A DNA stretch of 35,082 nt from Fibrobacter sp. UBA1313 (GTDB lineage: Bacteria > Fibrobacterota > Fibrobacteria > Fibrobacterales > Fibrobacteraceae). The stretch covers positions 1 through 35,082 of the forward strand of contig DBTP01000058.1 of NCBI GenBank assembly GCA_002307115.1, read 5' to 3'. Under the pieces are notes generated by a model that did not search any database, was not told the origin of the DNA, and was given only the letters and a program-made list of their open reading frames with translations. Of the stretch, positions 1 to 7,804 are shown one piece after another. The position numbers were made by a program, and so were the translations under genes. The first letter of the stretch is position 1; every line of letters begins with the position of its first letter.

Positions 1-506
1 TTGCTACTGGTCGTATCGAACGTGGAATCATCCGTGTTAACGACAAGGTTGAACGCGTTGGTTTGGGTGATACCGCTGAATACGTTGTGACCGGTGTTGA
101 AATGTTCCGTAAGCTTCTCGATGATGCCCAAGCGGGTGATAACGTCGGTTTGCTTTTACGCGGTGCAGAAAAGAAGGACATTGATCGCGGCCAAGTTTTG
201 GCAGCTCCTAAGTCGATTACTCCTCATGCAAACTTTAAGGCCGAAATTTACGTTTTGAAGAAAGACGAAGGTGGCCGTCATACTCCGTTTATGAATGGGT
301 ACCGTCCTCAGTTCTATTTCCGTACTACCGATGTAACTGGTTCAATCCAGCTTCCAGAAGGTATTGAAATGGTGACTCCGGGTGATACCGTTACAATTAC
401 AGTGGAACTCATCGCTCCGATCGCTATGGACAAGCAACTTCGCTTCGCAATTCGCGAAGGTGGTCGCACCGTGGGCGCTGGCTCCGTTACCGAAATCATC
501 AAGTAA
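1..506 (+). CDS. tuf: Elongation factor Tu, C-terminal part (5' end outside window)
   Basis: The frame is open from base 3 and encodes about 167 residues of EF-Tu, the GTPase that brings aminoacyl-tRNA to the ribosome. What is present is most of domain II (RIERGIIRVNDKVE, GVEMFRKLLDDA) and all of domain III, including the GGRHTPF segment and YRPQFYFRTTDVTG. The GTPase domain lies upstream of the window. It ends in the usual EF-Tu tail (GGRTVGAGSVTEIIK). rpsJ follows after 9 nt, so this is the str-S10 junction and the gene is probably co-transcribed with the ribosomal genes. A TTG at 63 is only an internal codon. Identity is certain; completeness cannot be judged. Confidence 0.97.
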   Translation, partial: ATGRIERGIIRVNDKVERVGLGDTAEYVVTGVEMFRKLLDDAQAGDNVGLLLRGAEKKDIDRGQVLAAPKSITPHANFKAEIYVLKKDEGGRHTPFMNGYRPQFYFRTTDVTGSIQLPEGIEMVTPGDTVTITVELIAPIAMDKQLRFAIREGGRTVGAGSVTEIIK

Positions 507-515
507 GGAATTACC

Positions 516-824
516 ATGGCTGGTGAACGCATTCGTATTCGACTGAAATCCTTTGACCATCGTATGATCGATCGGTCAGCTCAGGATATCGTCAATACTG
601 CAAAAAATACTGGGGCTCGCATTGCAGGTCCCATACCACTCCCGACCAAAATACAGAAGTACACGGTTCTTCGTTCTCCTCACGTTGATAAGACGTCTCG
701 TGAACAATTTGAATCTCGTACCCACAAACGCTTGATTGACATCCTGGATGCCACCCCTCAGACTGTCGACTCTCTCATGAAGCTCGATCTGCCTGCAGGC
801 GTTGAAGTCGAAATTAAGGTGTAA
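516..824 (+). CDS. rpsJ: 30S ribosomal protein S10
   Basis: Encodes 102 residues, the normal S10 length. S10 sits in the 30S head and in other bacteria also binds NusB in antitermination complexes. The family pattern is clear: RIRIRLKSFDHRMID at the N-terminus, IAGPIPLPTK in the middle, and the loop segment SREQFESRTHKRLIDI. The ATG at 516 follows an AAGGAA SD-like sequence. It is the first gene of the S10 block, 9 nt after tuf and 5 nt before rplC. No promoter is visible in the 9-nt gap, so transcription probably reads through from tuf. Confidence 0.98.
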   Translation: MAGERIRIRLKSFDHRMIDRSAQDIVNTAKNTGARIAGPIPLPTKIQKYTVLRSPHVDKTSREQFESRTHKRLIDILDATPQTVDSLMKLDLPAGVEVEIKV

Positions 825-829
825 TAACA

Positions 830-1447
830 ATGAACGGTATTCTTGCAAAAAAGCTGGGAATGACCCAAGTGTTCACGGAGCAGGGCGAATGCGTCCCTGT
901 GACAGTTCTCGAAGCTGGTCCGTGCGTGGTCGTTTGCCACAAAACTGAAGAGAAGGACGGCTATACCGCGATCCAAATCGGATTTGGCCTTAAAGATGAA
1001 CGTCGCGCCAATAAGGCGGAGCTCGGTCACTTTAAAAAAGCGGGTCTTGAAGTTCGTGAGTATCTCGCAGAATTTGATGTTGCAGATCTCGAAGCTTGGC
1101 CAGTAGGCAAAGAATTCGGTGCAGCGGATTTTGCGGATGCTACCCTTGTGAATGTTTCTGGCATTTCTAAGGGTCACGGATTCTCTGGTACGGTCAAACG
1201 TCACCACTTCCATACAGGTCCTCGTGGCCATGGAACTCACAACATTCGTGAACCGGGTGGTTTGTCCGCTCATAGTTTTCCTGGCCGCGTTTTCAAAGGA
1301 AAGAAAATGGCGGGTCAGTATGGCAATAAGAAAGTTACCATCAAGAATCTTCAGGTAGTGAAGATTGATGGTGATCGCAATTTGATCTTTGTTCGCGGTG
1401 CTGTTCCAGGCCCGAAGAATGGAGTTATCGTGGTGAGGAAAGGCTAA
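830..1447 (+). CDS. rplC: 50S ribosomal protein L3
   Basis: Encodes 205 residues, the usual L3 length. L3 is an early-assembly 23S rRNA-binding protein with a loop that reaches toward the peptidyl transferase centre. Visible family segments are ILAKKLGMTQVF at the start, the extended loop with GHGFSGTVKRHHF, and the conserved FPGRVFKGKKMAGQYGNKKV. In the loop, the stretch equivalent to E. coli GSIGQNQTPG reads GGLSAHSFPG, so the glutamine methylated by PrmB in E. coli is not present here (inference from alignment by eye). Its stop overlaps the rplD start by one base (TAATG). Confidence 0.98.
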   Translation: MNGILAKKLGMTQVFTEQGECVPVTVLEAGPCVVVCHKTEEKDGYTAIQIGFGLKDERRANKAELGHFKKAGLEVREYLAEFDVADLEAWPVGKEFGAADFADATLVNVSGISKGHGFSGTVKRHHFHTGPRGHGTHNIREPGGLSAHSFPGRVFKGKKMAGQYGNKKVTIKNLQVVKIDGDRNLIFVRGAVPGPKNGVIVVRKG

Positions 1448-2070
1448 TGGCAAAGGCAAAGCTCTACGCCGCTAGCGGCGATTTTAAGAAAGATATCGAA
1501 CTCCCTGTTTTGTTTGACACAGAGATCAACAAGGTTTGCATGTATTTGCACATCAAGGCGATTCTCAACAATCGTCGTCAGGGCACTGCTCAGACCAAGA
1601 CAAAGTCTATGGTGAGTGGTGGTACCACAAAGCCTTGGAAGCAAAAGGGTACTGGTCGCGCTCGTTCTGGTCAGAATACTTCTCCTCTCTGGGTTCGCGG
1701 TAACAAGGCCCACGGTCCGAAGTCTCATGACTATTTTGAAAAGGTGAACAAGAAAGTGAAACGCATTGCGTTCCACTCTGCTCTCACCACTAAGGCCCAG
1801 GAAGGCAAGATTGTCGTGTTTGAAAAGCTCGCTTTTGAGGCTCCTAAGACTAAGGAATTCCTCGCTATCGTGCAAAAAGCTGGTCTCGAAGAACGTAATG
1901 CTCTCGTGCTAGTGGGTACAACCGATAAGAATCTTGTTCTCTCCTCTGCGAATGTTCCTTGGGTTCGTTGCGCTCGCGTTTGCGATGTGAACACCTATGA
2001 TCTCGTTCGCGCAAATAACATTGTGATGTCCCAGGATGCCCTGGGTGAGCTCACTGGAGGTTCCAGGTGA
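1447..2070 (+). CDS. rplD: 50S ribosomal protein L4
   Basis: Encodes 207 residues, the usual L4/L1e length. L4 binds 23S rRNA and lines the peptide exit tunnel. The tunnel-loop region with TTKPWKQKGTGRARSGQNTSPLW and the helix AFHSALTTKAQEGKIVV are typical. In E. coli L4 also represses the S10 operon by binding its leader. The leader here would lie upstream of the window, so that cannot be tested. The gene starts on the last base of the rplC stop and its TGA overlaps the GTG start of rplW by 4 nt, suggesting translational coupling. Confidence 0.98.
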   Translation: MAKAKLYAASGDFKKDIELPVLFDTEINKVCMYLHIKAILNNRRQGTAQTKTKSMVSGGTTKPWKQKGTGRARSGQNTSPLWVRGNKAHGPKSHDYFEKVNKKVKRIAFHSALTTKAQEGKIVVFEKLAFEAPKTKEFLAIVQKAGLEERNALVLVGTTDKNLVLSSANVPWVRCARVCDVNTYDLVRANNIVMSQDALGELTGGSR

Positions 2071-2369
2071 AAGAGATTCACGAAATCCTAGTTGAACCCC
2101 ATATTACGGAAAGCACTTCCAAAAATATGGTTGATGTTCGCACAGGCGTTCGCCAGTATGTCTTCAAGGTTGCAAAAACAGCAACTAAACCAGAAATTAA
2201 GAATGCTATCGAAACGCGTTTTAACGTGAAGGTTGATTCTGTTAATACGCTTATTAACCGTGGCAAGATGAAGCGCGTTCGTACAATTGCCGGCAAAAAG
2301 TCCAATTGGAAGAAGGCTTACATCAAGTTGCAGGCCGGCCACAAGATCGCCGAGTTTGAAGGAGTGTAA
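2067..2369 (+). CDS. rplW: 50S ribosomal protein L23
   Basis: Encodes 100 residues with a GTG start at 2067. A strong SD (GGAGG, 2056-2060) lies inside the end of rplD, 6 nt upstream. L23 sits at the tunnel exit and docks trigger factor and SRP. Trigger factor itself is encoded at 19356 in this window. Conserved parts are the N-terminal helix (EPHITESTSKNM), YVFKVAKTATKPEIKNAIE, and FNVKVDSVNTLINRGKMKR. It overlaps rplD by 4 nt and is 2 nt from rplB. Confidence 0.97.
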   Translation: MKEIHEILVEPHITESTSKNMVDVRTGVRQYVFKVAKTATKPEIKNAIETRFNVKVDSVNTLINRGKMKRVRTIAGKKSNWKKAYIKLQAGHKIAEFEGV

Positions 2370-2371
2370 TC

Positions 2372-3202
2372 ATGGGTCTGAAGAGTTATAGACCACTTAC
2401 CCCGACCCTGCGTTTCAAGCAACTGAACGATAGGAAGGACATTACCGCTGACAAGCCGTATAAGCCTCTTACTGAAGGTATTAAGCGCAGCTCTGGCCGT
2501 AACAATGGTGGCGAAATTACTTCTCGTCGTCGTGGCGGCGGTCATAAAAAGTTGTATCGCATTATTGATTTTAAGCGTAACCGTGCAGGTATTGCTTGCA
2601 CTGTTGAAACCATTGAGTATGATCCGAATCGTACGGCTCGTATTGCTCTTGTGAAGTATGCAGATGGTAAGCGTCAGTATATCATCGCCCCAAATGAAAT
2701 CAAGGTGGGTGATGTTCTTAATTCTGGTATTGGCGCTGAATTTCGTCCAGGCAATGCGTTGCCTCTTCGTGATATTCCACTGAATACTCCGATTCACAAC
2801 ATTGAGATGAAACCAGGTAAAGGTGCTCAGTTGGCTCGTTCCGCTGGTGCTTCTGCTGAATTGGTTGCAAAAGACGGAAAACTCTGCCAAGTTCGTTTAC
2901 CGAGTGGTGAAGTTCGTTTCATTGCAGAAGAATGTCTTGCTGTTGTAGGTCAGGTTTCCAATATCGATCACATGAACGAAGTTTCTGGTTCTGCTGGTCG
3001 TTCCCGCTGGCTCGGCATTCGTCCATCTGTCCGCGGTGTAGTAATGAACCCAGTGGATCATCCGCTGGGCGGTGGTGAAGGCCGTACATCTGGTGGCCGC
3101 CATCCGTGCTCTCCTTGGGGTAAAAATTCCAAGGGTGCGAAAACTCGTAACAACAAGCGCACCGATAAGTACATCGTGCGTCGTCGTCAGAAGAGGGCCT
3201 AA
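2372..3202 (+). CDS. rplB: 50S ribosomal protein L2
   Basis: Encodes 276 residues, the full L2 length. L2 is a core 23S rRNA-binding protein near the peptidyl transferase centre and needed for subunit joining. The RNA-binding domain (NNGGEITSRRRGGGHK, YRIIDFKRN) and the C-terminal segment GGGEGRTSGGRHPCSPWG followed by TRNNKRTDKYIVRRR are unmistakable. At residue 232 the motif reads DHPLGGGEGR, where E. coli has histidine (DHPHGGGEGR). The gene lies 2 nt after rplW and 3 nt before rpsS. Confidence 0.98.
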   Translation: MGLKSYRPLTPTLRFKQLNDRKDITADKPYKPLTEGIKRSSGRNNGGEITSRRRGGGHKKLYRIIDFKRNRAGIACTVETIEYDPNRTARIALVKYADGKRQYIIAPNEIKVGDVLNSGIGAEFRPGNALPLRDIPLNTPIHNIEMKPGKGAQLARSAGASAELVAKDGKLCQVRLPSGEVRFIAEECLAVVGQVSNIDHMNEVSGSAGRSRWLGIRPSVRGVVMNPVDHPLGGGEGRTSGGRHPCSPWGKNSKGAKTRNNKRTDKYIVRRRQKRA

Positions 3203-3205
3203 TTC

Positions 3206-3487
3206 ATGTCGAGATCCCTTAAGAAAGGTGCGTTCGTGGATTCCCACGTGCTCAGCAAAGCCCAGGCAATGATTGGTGTAGAGAAGAAACAGGCCATCAA
3301 AACTTGGTCTCGTCGTTCTACAATTATTCCTGACATGGTCGGCTTGACCTTTTCCGTCTACAATGGAAAACAGTTCATCCCGGTATATGTGACCGAGAAT
3401 ATGGTCGGCCACAAGCTTGGAGAATTTTCTCCTACTCGCTTGTTCCGTGGTCACCGTAAGACTGAAACGGCCGGAGGAAAGAAATAA
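3206..3487 (+). CDS. rpsS: 30S ribosomal protein S19
   Basis: Encodes 93 residues, the typical S19 length. S19 is a 30S head protein that forms a complex with S13 near the A site. The start MSRSLKKGAFVDSHVL, the central TWSRRSTIIPDMVG, and the end HKLGEFSPTRLFRGH match the family closely. Its TAA overlaps the rplV ATG by one base. Confidence 0.98.
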   Translation: MSRSLKKGAFVDSHVLSKAQAMIGVEKKQAIKTWSRRSTIIPDMVGLTFSVYNGKQFIPVYVTENMVGHKLGEFSPTRLFRGHRKTETAGGKK

Positions 3488-3843
3488 TGAAAGCTGTCGC
3501 TAAAGTGAAGAACGTCCGTTATGGAGTTCGTAAACTTCGTCTGGTTACTGATCTCATGCGAGGCAAGTCGGTAGATGAAGCTTTCGCAATGCTCTCAATT
3601 CTTCGTAGCCGTAAGAAAGGCGCCGTCATTGTTGAATGCGCTCTCAAGTCTGCTGTTGCGAACTTCAAACAGAAGTCCCCTGCTGTGGTTGCAAGTGAAG
3701 AATTGAAAATACAATCCATTACCGCTGATGGTTCTACAATCATGAAACGCATTCGTCCTCGTTCACAGGGCCGTGCGTTTCGTATTGAAAAGCCAATGTC
3801 CCACTTGACCATTGTCGTTTCTAACGACACTGATAAGGAGTAA
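3487..3843 (+). CDS. rplV: 50S ribosomal protein L22
   Basis: Encodes 118 residues. L22 contributes a beta-hairpin to the exit tunnel next to L4. Family segments are VRYGVRKLRLVTDLMRGKSV and the C-terminal hairpin region RIRPRSQGRAFRIEKPMSHLTIVV, where the tunnel-tip arginines are kept. It starts on the last base of the rpsS stop and ends 3 nt before rpsC. Confidence 0.97.
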   Translation: MKAVAKVKNVRYGVRKLRLVTDLMRGKSVDEAFAMLSILRSRKKGAVIVECALKSAVANFKQKSPAVVASEELKIQSITADGSTIMKRIRPRSQGRAFRIEKPMSHLTIVVSNDTDKE

Positions 3844-3846
3844 ACC

Positions 3847-4506
3847 ATGGGTCAGAAAACTCATCCGTATGGTCTTCGCCTTGGAATCATCAAGACTTGG
3901 CAGTCTAAGTGGTACGCTGAAGACAAATTTGCAGAACTTCTTTATGAAGATATCGTTCTTCGCCGCTATTTGATGAAACGTTTCGAACATGCTTCTCTGT
4001 CTAGGGTTGGTATCGAACGTACGGTAAAGAAAGTAAACGTAAATCTTTTTACTGCCCGTCCCGGTGTTGTTATCGGTAAAAAGGGTGAAGAACTGGAACG
4101 TCTCAAAGGCGAACTCCAATTCCTTACTGGTAAAGAAATTTACATCAGTGTTCATGAAATCAAACGTCCAGAAACAGATTCCAAGTTGGTAGCTGAAAAT
4201 ATCGCTCGTCAATTGGAGAAACGTGTTTCTTTCCGTCGCGCAATGAAACGTGCGATCCAGAGCGCAATGCGCATGGGTGTGGAAGGAATCAAGATTCAAT
4301 GTGGTGGTCGTTTGGGTGGTGCAGAAATCGCTCGCGTTGAAAAGTATGCTGAAGGTCGTGTACCGCTTCATACACTCCGCGCTGATATCGATTATGCTAC
4401 AGCAATCGCCAAGACTATGTATGGTTCCATTGGTATTAAGGTGTGGATAATGCATGGCGAAAAAATTGGCAAGGATGTCATGTCCGAAAATAAGAGAGAG
4501 AAGTAA
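3847..4506 (+). CDS. rpsC: 30S ribosomal protein S3
   Basis: Encodes 219 residues, the common S3 length. S3 lies at the mRNA entry site and has helicase-related function with S4 and S5. Visible parts are the start GQKTHPYGLRLGIIKTWQSK, the KH domain with GVVIGKKGEELERL, and the C-terminal domain with GIKIQCGGRLGGAEIARVEK and GVKVWI-like GIKVWIMHGE. The order rplV-rpsC-rplP is canonical, with gaps of 3 and 2 nt. Confidence 0.98.
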   Translation: MGQKTHPYGLRLGIIKTWQSKWYAEDKFAELLYEDIVLRRYLMKRFEHASLSRVGIERTVKKVNVNLFTARPGVVIGKKGEELERLKGELQFLTGKEIYISVHEIKRPETDSKLVAENIARQLEKRVSFRRAMKRAIQSAMRMGVEGIKIQCGGRLGGAEIARVEKYAEGRVPLHTLRADIDYATAIAKTMYGSIGIKVWIMHGEKIGKDVMSENKREK

Positions 4507-4508
4507 TC

Positions 4509-4922
4509 ATGCTGAGTCCTAAAAGAACAAAACACCGCAAAGTGATGAAAGGCCGTATGAGTGGCTGCGCAACAAGTGGCAACACTGTGGCTTTTGGTGA
4601 TTTCGGCCTACAGGCTCTCGAACGTTGCTGGCTTACAGCGCGTCAGATCGAAGCTGCTCGTATTGCTATGACCCGTAAAATTAAACGTGGTGGTCGCATT
4701 TGGATTCGTGTATTCCCAGACAAACCAATTACTCGCCATCCTGCGGAAGCTCGTATGGGTAAGGGTAAGGGAAGTGTTGAATTCTGGGCGGCCGTAGTCC
4801 TCCCGGGTCGTATACTTTTCGAAATGGGCGGCGTTGAACGTGAACTTGCAATGGAAGCTCTCCATGTTGCAGCACAGAAATTGCCGATTAAAGTAAAAAT
4901 CATTGAGGCTTCGGAGATCTAA
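4509..4922 (+). CDS. rplP: 50S ribosomal protein L16
   Basis: Encodes 137 residues, the normal L16 length. L16 helps organise the tRNA-binding region of the 50S subunit. The start MLSPKRTKHRKVMKGRM and the segments WIRVFPDKPITRHPAEARMG and GKGKGSVEFWAAVVLPGRI are diagnostic. The segment LERCWLTARQIEAAR is notable: a CW followed by [I/L]T at this place is characteristic of Bacteroidetes/Chlorobi-type L16 (recalled from family knowledge), which supports an FCB-group host. Its stop overlaps the rpmC ATG by one base. Confidence 0.98.
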   Translation: MLSPKRTKHRKVMKGRMSGCATSGNTVAFGDFGLQALERCWLTARQIEAARIAMTRKIKRGGRIWIRVFPDKPITRHPAEARMGKGKGSVEFWAAVVLPGRILFEMGGVERELAMEALHVAAQKLPIKVKIIEASEI

Positions 4923-5113
4923 TGAAAGCGCGAGAACTTAAGGAATTGAGTAACGAACAGCTTCAAGAAAAGCTCGCTCAGCTGAGTTTGGATCTGTTCA
5001 ATAACCGGTTCATTGCGAAAACCGGCAGCCTGGAAAAACCCTCTGCGATGCGCAATACCCGTAAGGATATTGCACGTGTCAAAACCATCCTCACTGAAAG
5101 GGCCAAGGCGTAA
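4922..5113 (+). CDS. rpmC: 50S ribosomal protein L29
   Basis: Encodes 63 residues, the normal L29 size. L29 is a two-helix hairpin near the tunnel exit next to L23. The start MKARELKELSNEQLQEKLAQL and the family motif region LFNNRFIAKTGSLEKPSAMRNTRKDIARVKTIL are typical. It starts on the last base of the rplP stop codon and is 18 nt from rpsQ. Confidence 0.97.
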   Translation: MKARELKELSNEQLQEKLAQLSLDLFNNRFIAKTGSLEKPSAMRNTRKDIARVKTILTERAKA

Positions 5114-5131
5114 GCCGGGCAGGAGCAGGAA

Positions 5132-5392
5132 ATGGAAATGGAAAGAAACTCTCGCAAAGTTAGACAAGGTATCGTCTCATCTGATGCTATGGATAAGACG
5201 ATTACGGTTGTGGTTGAGAACCGCAAACGTCATCCCATGTATAACAAGATTATGACTACTACAAAAAAGCTGAAGGCTCATGATGAAAAGAATGAAGCTG
5301 CTGAAGGCGATTTGGTAGAAATCATGGAAACCCGCCCTCTTTCTGCAACTAAACGTTGGCGTTTGGTGCGGATTGTGGAAAAGAAGAAATAA
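5132..5392 (+). CDS. rpsQ: 30S ribosomal protein S17
   Basis: Encodes 86 residues. S17 is a primary 16S rRNA-binding OB-fold protein. Conserved parts are GIVSSDAMDKTITVVVENRKRHPMYNKI, the helix-turn residues KKLKAHDE, the EGDLVEIMETRPLSATKRWRLVRIVE core and a short lysine tail. Two in-frame ATGs exist, 5132 and 5138. The first is preferred because AGGAG at 5121-5125 is 6 nt upstream of it and 12 nt from the second. It is 18 nt after rpmC and 21 nt before rplN. Confidence 0.97.
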   Translation: MEMERNSRKVRQGIVSSDAMDKTITVVVENRKRHPMYNKIMTTTKKLKAHDEKNEAAEGDLVEIMETRPLSATKRWRLVRIVEKKK

Positions 5393-5413
5393 TCTCTTTG
5401 GAGTAAGGCGAAT

Positions 5414-5782
5414 ATGATTCAAGAAGAAACAAGACTTGTTGTGGCCGACAATAGCGGTGCCAAGGAAGTCGCCTGCATCCGAGTTTTGGGTGGAACTAAC
5501 CGTCGCTATGCAAGCATCGGTGATGTCATTAAGGTGGCAGTTAAAACTGCTATCCCCCAGAGCAAGGTAAAGAAAGGCTCTGTCGCAGATGCTGTTGTTG
5601 TCCGTACGCGCAAAGAAGTTGGTCGTAAGGATGGCACACTTATCCGTTTTTCGGATAATGCGGTGGTTCTCGTCACTAAGGATGGGGAACCGCGTGGAAC
5701 ACGTATTTTTGGGCCCGTAGCTCGTGAGCTACGTGAAAAGAAATACATGAAGATCATCTCTTTGGCCCCTGAGGTGCTCTAA
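5414..5782 (+). CDS. rplN: 50S ribosomal protein L14
   Basis: Encodes 122 residues, exactly the usual L14 length. L14 forms an intersubunit bridge and is the docking site of RsfS. The start MIQEETRLVVADNSGAKEVACIRVLGG and the segment RFSDNAVVLVTKDGEPRGTRIFGPVARELR are diagnostic. Its TAA overlaps the rplX ATG by one base. Confidence 0.98.
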   Translation: MIQEETRLVVADNSGAKEVACIRVLGGTNRRYASIGDVIKVAVKTAIPQSKVKKGSVADAVVVRTRKEVGRKDGTLIRFSDNAVVLVTKDGEPRGTRIFGPVARELREKKYMKIISLAPEVL

Positions 5783-6087
5783 TGTCAAATATTAAGAAGA
5801 ACGATAACGTTATGGTTATTGCCGGTGCCTCCAAAGGCAAGCCGGGTACCGTAGTTAGCGTGGATCCCAAGAAAGGTCGTGTGATCGTTTCTGGTGTCAA
5901 CGTTCGCAAGCGTCATGAGAAGCCTAGTCGCACGAATCAGACTGGTGGGATTATTGAAAAAGAAATGCCCATTGCTATTTCGAACGTGATGCTTCTTGAA
6001 GGCAATGTTCCAGTTCGTACCCGTCGCACCCGTGAAGCTGGCAAAGCCAGTGTTCGCGTCAGTGTTAAGACTGGCAAGGCTCTGTGA
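5782..6087 (+). CDS. rplX: 50S ribosomal protein L24
   Basis: Encodes 101 residues. L24 is an assembly-initiator protein of the 50S subunit. A KOW motif is visible near the start (NDNVMVIAGASKGKPGTVVSV), followed by GVNVRKRHEKPSRTNQTGGI and KEMPIAISNVML, all typical. It begins on the last base of the rplN stop. Its TGA at 6085-6087 is part of the SD region (GAGG) that serves the next gene. Confidence 0.97.
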   Translation: MSNIKKNDNVMVIAGASKGKPGTVVSVDPKKGRVIVSGVNVRKRHEKPSRTNQTGGIIEKEMPIAISNVMLLEGNVPVRTRRTREAGKASVRVSVKTGKAL

Positions 6088-6095
6088 GGATACCG

Positions 6096-6650
6096 ATGAG
6101 CACAATGAAAAAAGAAATTTATCAGAAAACTGTGGTTCCGGCGCTTCAGCAACAATTTGGTTACAAGAATGTAATGCAAATCCCTCGCTTGCAGAAGATC
6201 GTCATCAACATGGGTGTTGGCGAAGCGGCTTCTAATCGCAAAGTTCTTGACGAAGCGGTAGAAATCCTTAGTGCTGTTACGGGTCAAAAACCTATTGTGA
6301 CTAAGGCCTCGTTGGATATCTCCAATTTCAAACTCCGGAAAGGTATTGGTATCGGTGCTAAGGTCACTCTCCATGGTGATAACATGTGGGATTTCCTTTA
6401 TCGATTCATCAATATTTCCCTCCCTCGCGTACGAGACTTTCGTGGCCTTCCGCGTCGTGGCTTTGATGGCCGTGGGAATTATACCCTTGGCATTAAAGAA
6501 CAAACTATCTTTGTCGAAATTGACATTGAAAAGATTTCACAGACTCTCGGTATGGACATTTCCTTTGTGACTTCCGCAAAAACGGATGATGAAGGTCGTG
6601 CTCTTCTTGAAGGTCTTGGATTCCCATTCAGGAAGCAGGAAGTAAGGTAA
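6096..6650 (+). CDS. rplE: 50S ribosomal protein L5
   Basis: Encodes 184 residues from ATG 6096. An upstream GTG at 6084 would add four residues and overlap rplX, but GAGG at 6086-6089 sits 6 nt before ATG 6096, which makes 6096 the better start. L5 binds 5S rRNA and contacts the P-site tRNA. Diagnostic segments are NVMQIPRLQKIVINMGVGEA, GQKPIVTKASLDISNFKLRKG, RDFRGLPRRGFDGRGNYTLG and the D-I-x-F-V-T ending (MDISFVTSAKTDDEGRALL). rpsN follows after 4 nt. Confidence 0.96.
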   Translation: MSTMKKEIYQKTVVPALQQQFGYKNVMQIPRLQKIVINMGVGEAASNRKVLDEAVEILSAVTGQKPIVTKASLDISNFKLRKGIGIGAKVTLHGDNMWDFLYRFINISLPRVRDFRGLPRRGFDGRGNYTLGIKEQTIFVEIDIEKISQTLGMDISFVTSAKTDDEGRALLEGLGFPFRKQEVR

Positions 6651-6654
6651 TACC

Positions 6655-6840
6655 ATGGCAAGCAGAAGAATGATTGAAAAGTGCAAGCGCACCCCGAAGT
6701 ATACAGTTCGTGGGTATAATCGCTGCAAGCGTTGCGGTAGGCCGCACGCCTTTATGCGCCGCTTTGGCCTGTGCCGTATTTGCTTCCGCGAAATGGCACT
6801 CGCTGGCGAAATTCCCGGTATCACTAAGTCGTCCTGGTAA
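6655..6840 (+). CDS. rpsN: 30S ribosomal protein S14, zinc-binding short form
   Basis: Encodes 61 residues, the length of the short (type Z) S14. It keeps the zinc ribbon: C-x2-C in RCKRCGRPHAF and C-x2-C in GLCRICFRE. The end, ELALAGEIPG-like EMALAGEIPGITKSSW, matches the family. S14 is a late-assembling 30S head protein. The zinc-bearing (C+) form suggests the cell does not use the zinc-free paralogue at this locus. Gaps are 4 nt to rplE and 12 nt to rpsH. Confidence 0.97.
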   Translation: MASRRMIEKCKRTPKYTVRGYNRCKRCGRPHAFMRRFGLCRICFREMALAGEIPGITKSSW

Positions 6841-6852
6841 GGAGTAGCAGAA

Positions 6853-7248
6853 ATGGCAATGACAGATTCTATCGCCGATATGCTCACCCGCATCCGCAAT
6901 GCAGTTGCAGCGAAGATGCCCGTGGTGGACATTCCTGCCAGCAATCAAAAGCGTGAAATTGCGCGTGTGCTGCAGGAAAAAGGTTTCATCAAGAAGTTCG
7001 TCGTGGTTGAAGATGGTAAACAGGGTATCCTGAAAGTCCTTCTTCGTTACACAGACGGAGTTCCTGCAATTCAAGGCATCCAGCGCGTTAGCCGCCCGGG
7101 TTTGCGTCACTATGTTGACACCGCAAAACTCCCTCGTGTGCGTAACGGACTCGGTTATGCTATTATCTCCACTTCTCAAGGAGTGATGACTGATCACGAA
7201 GCTCGCCAGCAAAAGGTGGGCGGTGAAGTCATCGCAAAGGTCTGGTGA
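6853..7248 (+). CDS. rpsH: 30S ribosomal protein S8
   Basis: Encodes 131 residues. S8 is a central-domain 16S rRNA-binding protein and in E. coli the translational repressor of the spc operon. The start MTDSIADMLTRIRNAVAA, the middle RVSRPGLRHYVDTAKLPRV, and the C-terminal signature GLGYAIISTSQGVMTDHEARQQKVGGEV are diagnostic. The ATG at 6853 follows GGAG (6841-6844) and the next ATG at 6859 is less well placed. rplF follows after 7 nt. Confidence 0.98.
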   Translation: MAMTDSIADMLTRIRNAVAAKMPVVDIPASNQKREIARVLQEKGFIKKFVVVEDGKQGILKVLLRYTDGVPAIQGIQRVSRPGLRHYVDTAKLPRVRNGLGYAIISTSQGVMTDHEARQQKVGGEVIAKVW

Positions 7249-7255
7249 GGTAACT

Positions 7256-7795
7256 ATGTCTCGTATTGGAAAAGCTATTATAACGATCCCTGCCGGTGTT
7301 AAGCTGGTGATCAACGGTCAGAGCATTCAAGTGGAAGGCCCCCTCGGGAAGCTTGCTGCAGATGTTCATGAACTTATCAAGATTAAGCAAGAAGGAGCGA
7401 CGCTCTCTTTTGAACGTCCTGACGACTTGAAGTTTTCTCGTGCCATTCACGGTACTACTCGCGCTCTCGTCGCGAATATGGTGGAAGGTGTAACGAAGGG
7501 TTTCCAGAAGAAATTGGAAATCGTAGGCGTTGGTTATCGTGTGGAACAGAAAGGTAAGGATCTTAATCTTGTCTTGGGTTTCTCTCATCCGGTAATCTTT
7601 ACGGCCCCAGAAGGCGTGATTCTTACTGCTATCGACCCGCTCAAGATTGCGATCAAGGGTATTGATAAGCAGAAAGTGGGTCAGGCTGCTGCTGAGATTC
7701 GCAAGTATCGTCGTCCTGAACCATATAAGGGTAAGGGCATTAAGTACGAAGGTGAAATTGTCCGGCGCAAGCAGGGCAAGAAGACAGGTAAATAA
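7256..7795 (+). CDS. rplF: 50S ribosomal protein L6
   Basis: Encodes 179 residues from ATG 7256. The longer reading from GTG 7223 would run 26 nt into rpsH and add eleven unrelated residues. GGTGAGG at 7244-7250 places the SD correctly for 7256. L6 lies near the sarcin-ricin loop and the factor-binding site. Diagnostic parts are SRIGKAIITIPAGV, the central ANMVEGVTKGFQKKLEIVGVGYR, and the C-terminal signature RKYRRPEPYKGKGIKYEGE. Confidence 0.97.
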   Translation: MSRIGKAIITIPAGVKLVINGQSIQVEGPLGKLAADVHELIKIKQEGATLSFERPDDLKFSRAIHGTTRALVANMVEGVTKGFQKKLEIVGVGYRVEQKGKDLNLVLGFSHPVIFTAPEGVILTAIDPLKIAIKGIDKQKVGQAAAEIRKYRRPEPYKGKGIKYEGEIVRRKQGKKTGK

Positions 7796-7804
7796 GGTAC
7801 GGTT

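Noticed and set aside
758..1459. 233-codon open frame antisense to rplC
   Set aside because: It is an antisense shadow of a highly conserved ribosomal gene, with no SD and no recognisable domain. The same applies to other long antisense frames such as those at 7229-8185 and 19398-20345.
6084..6095. GTG 6084 as the start of rplE
   Set aside because: It overlaps the rplX stop and leaves no room for the SD; ATG 6096 has GAGG at the proper distance.
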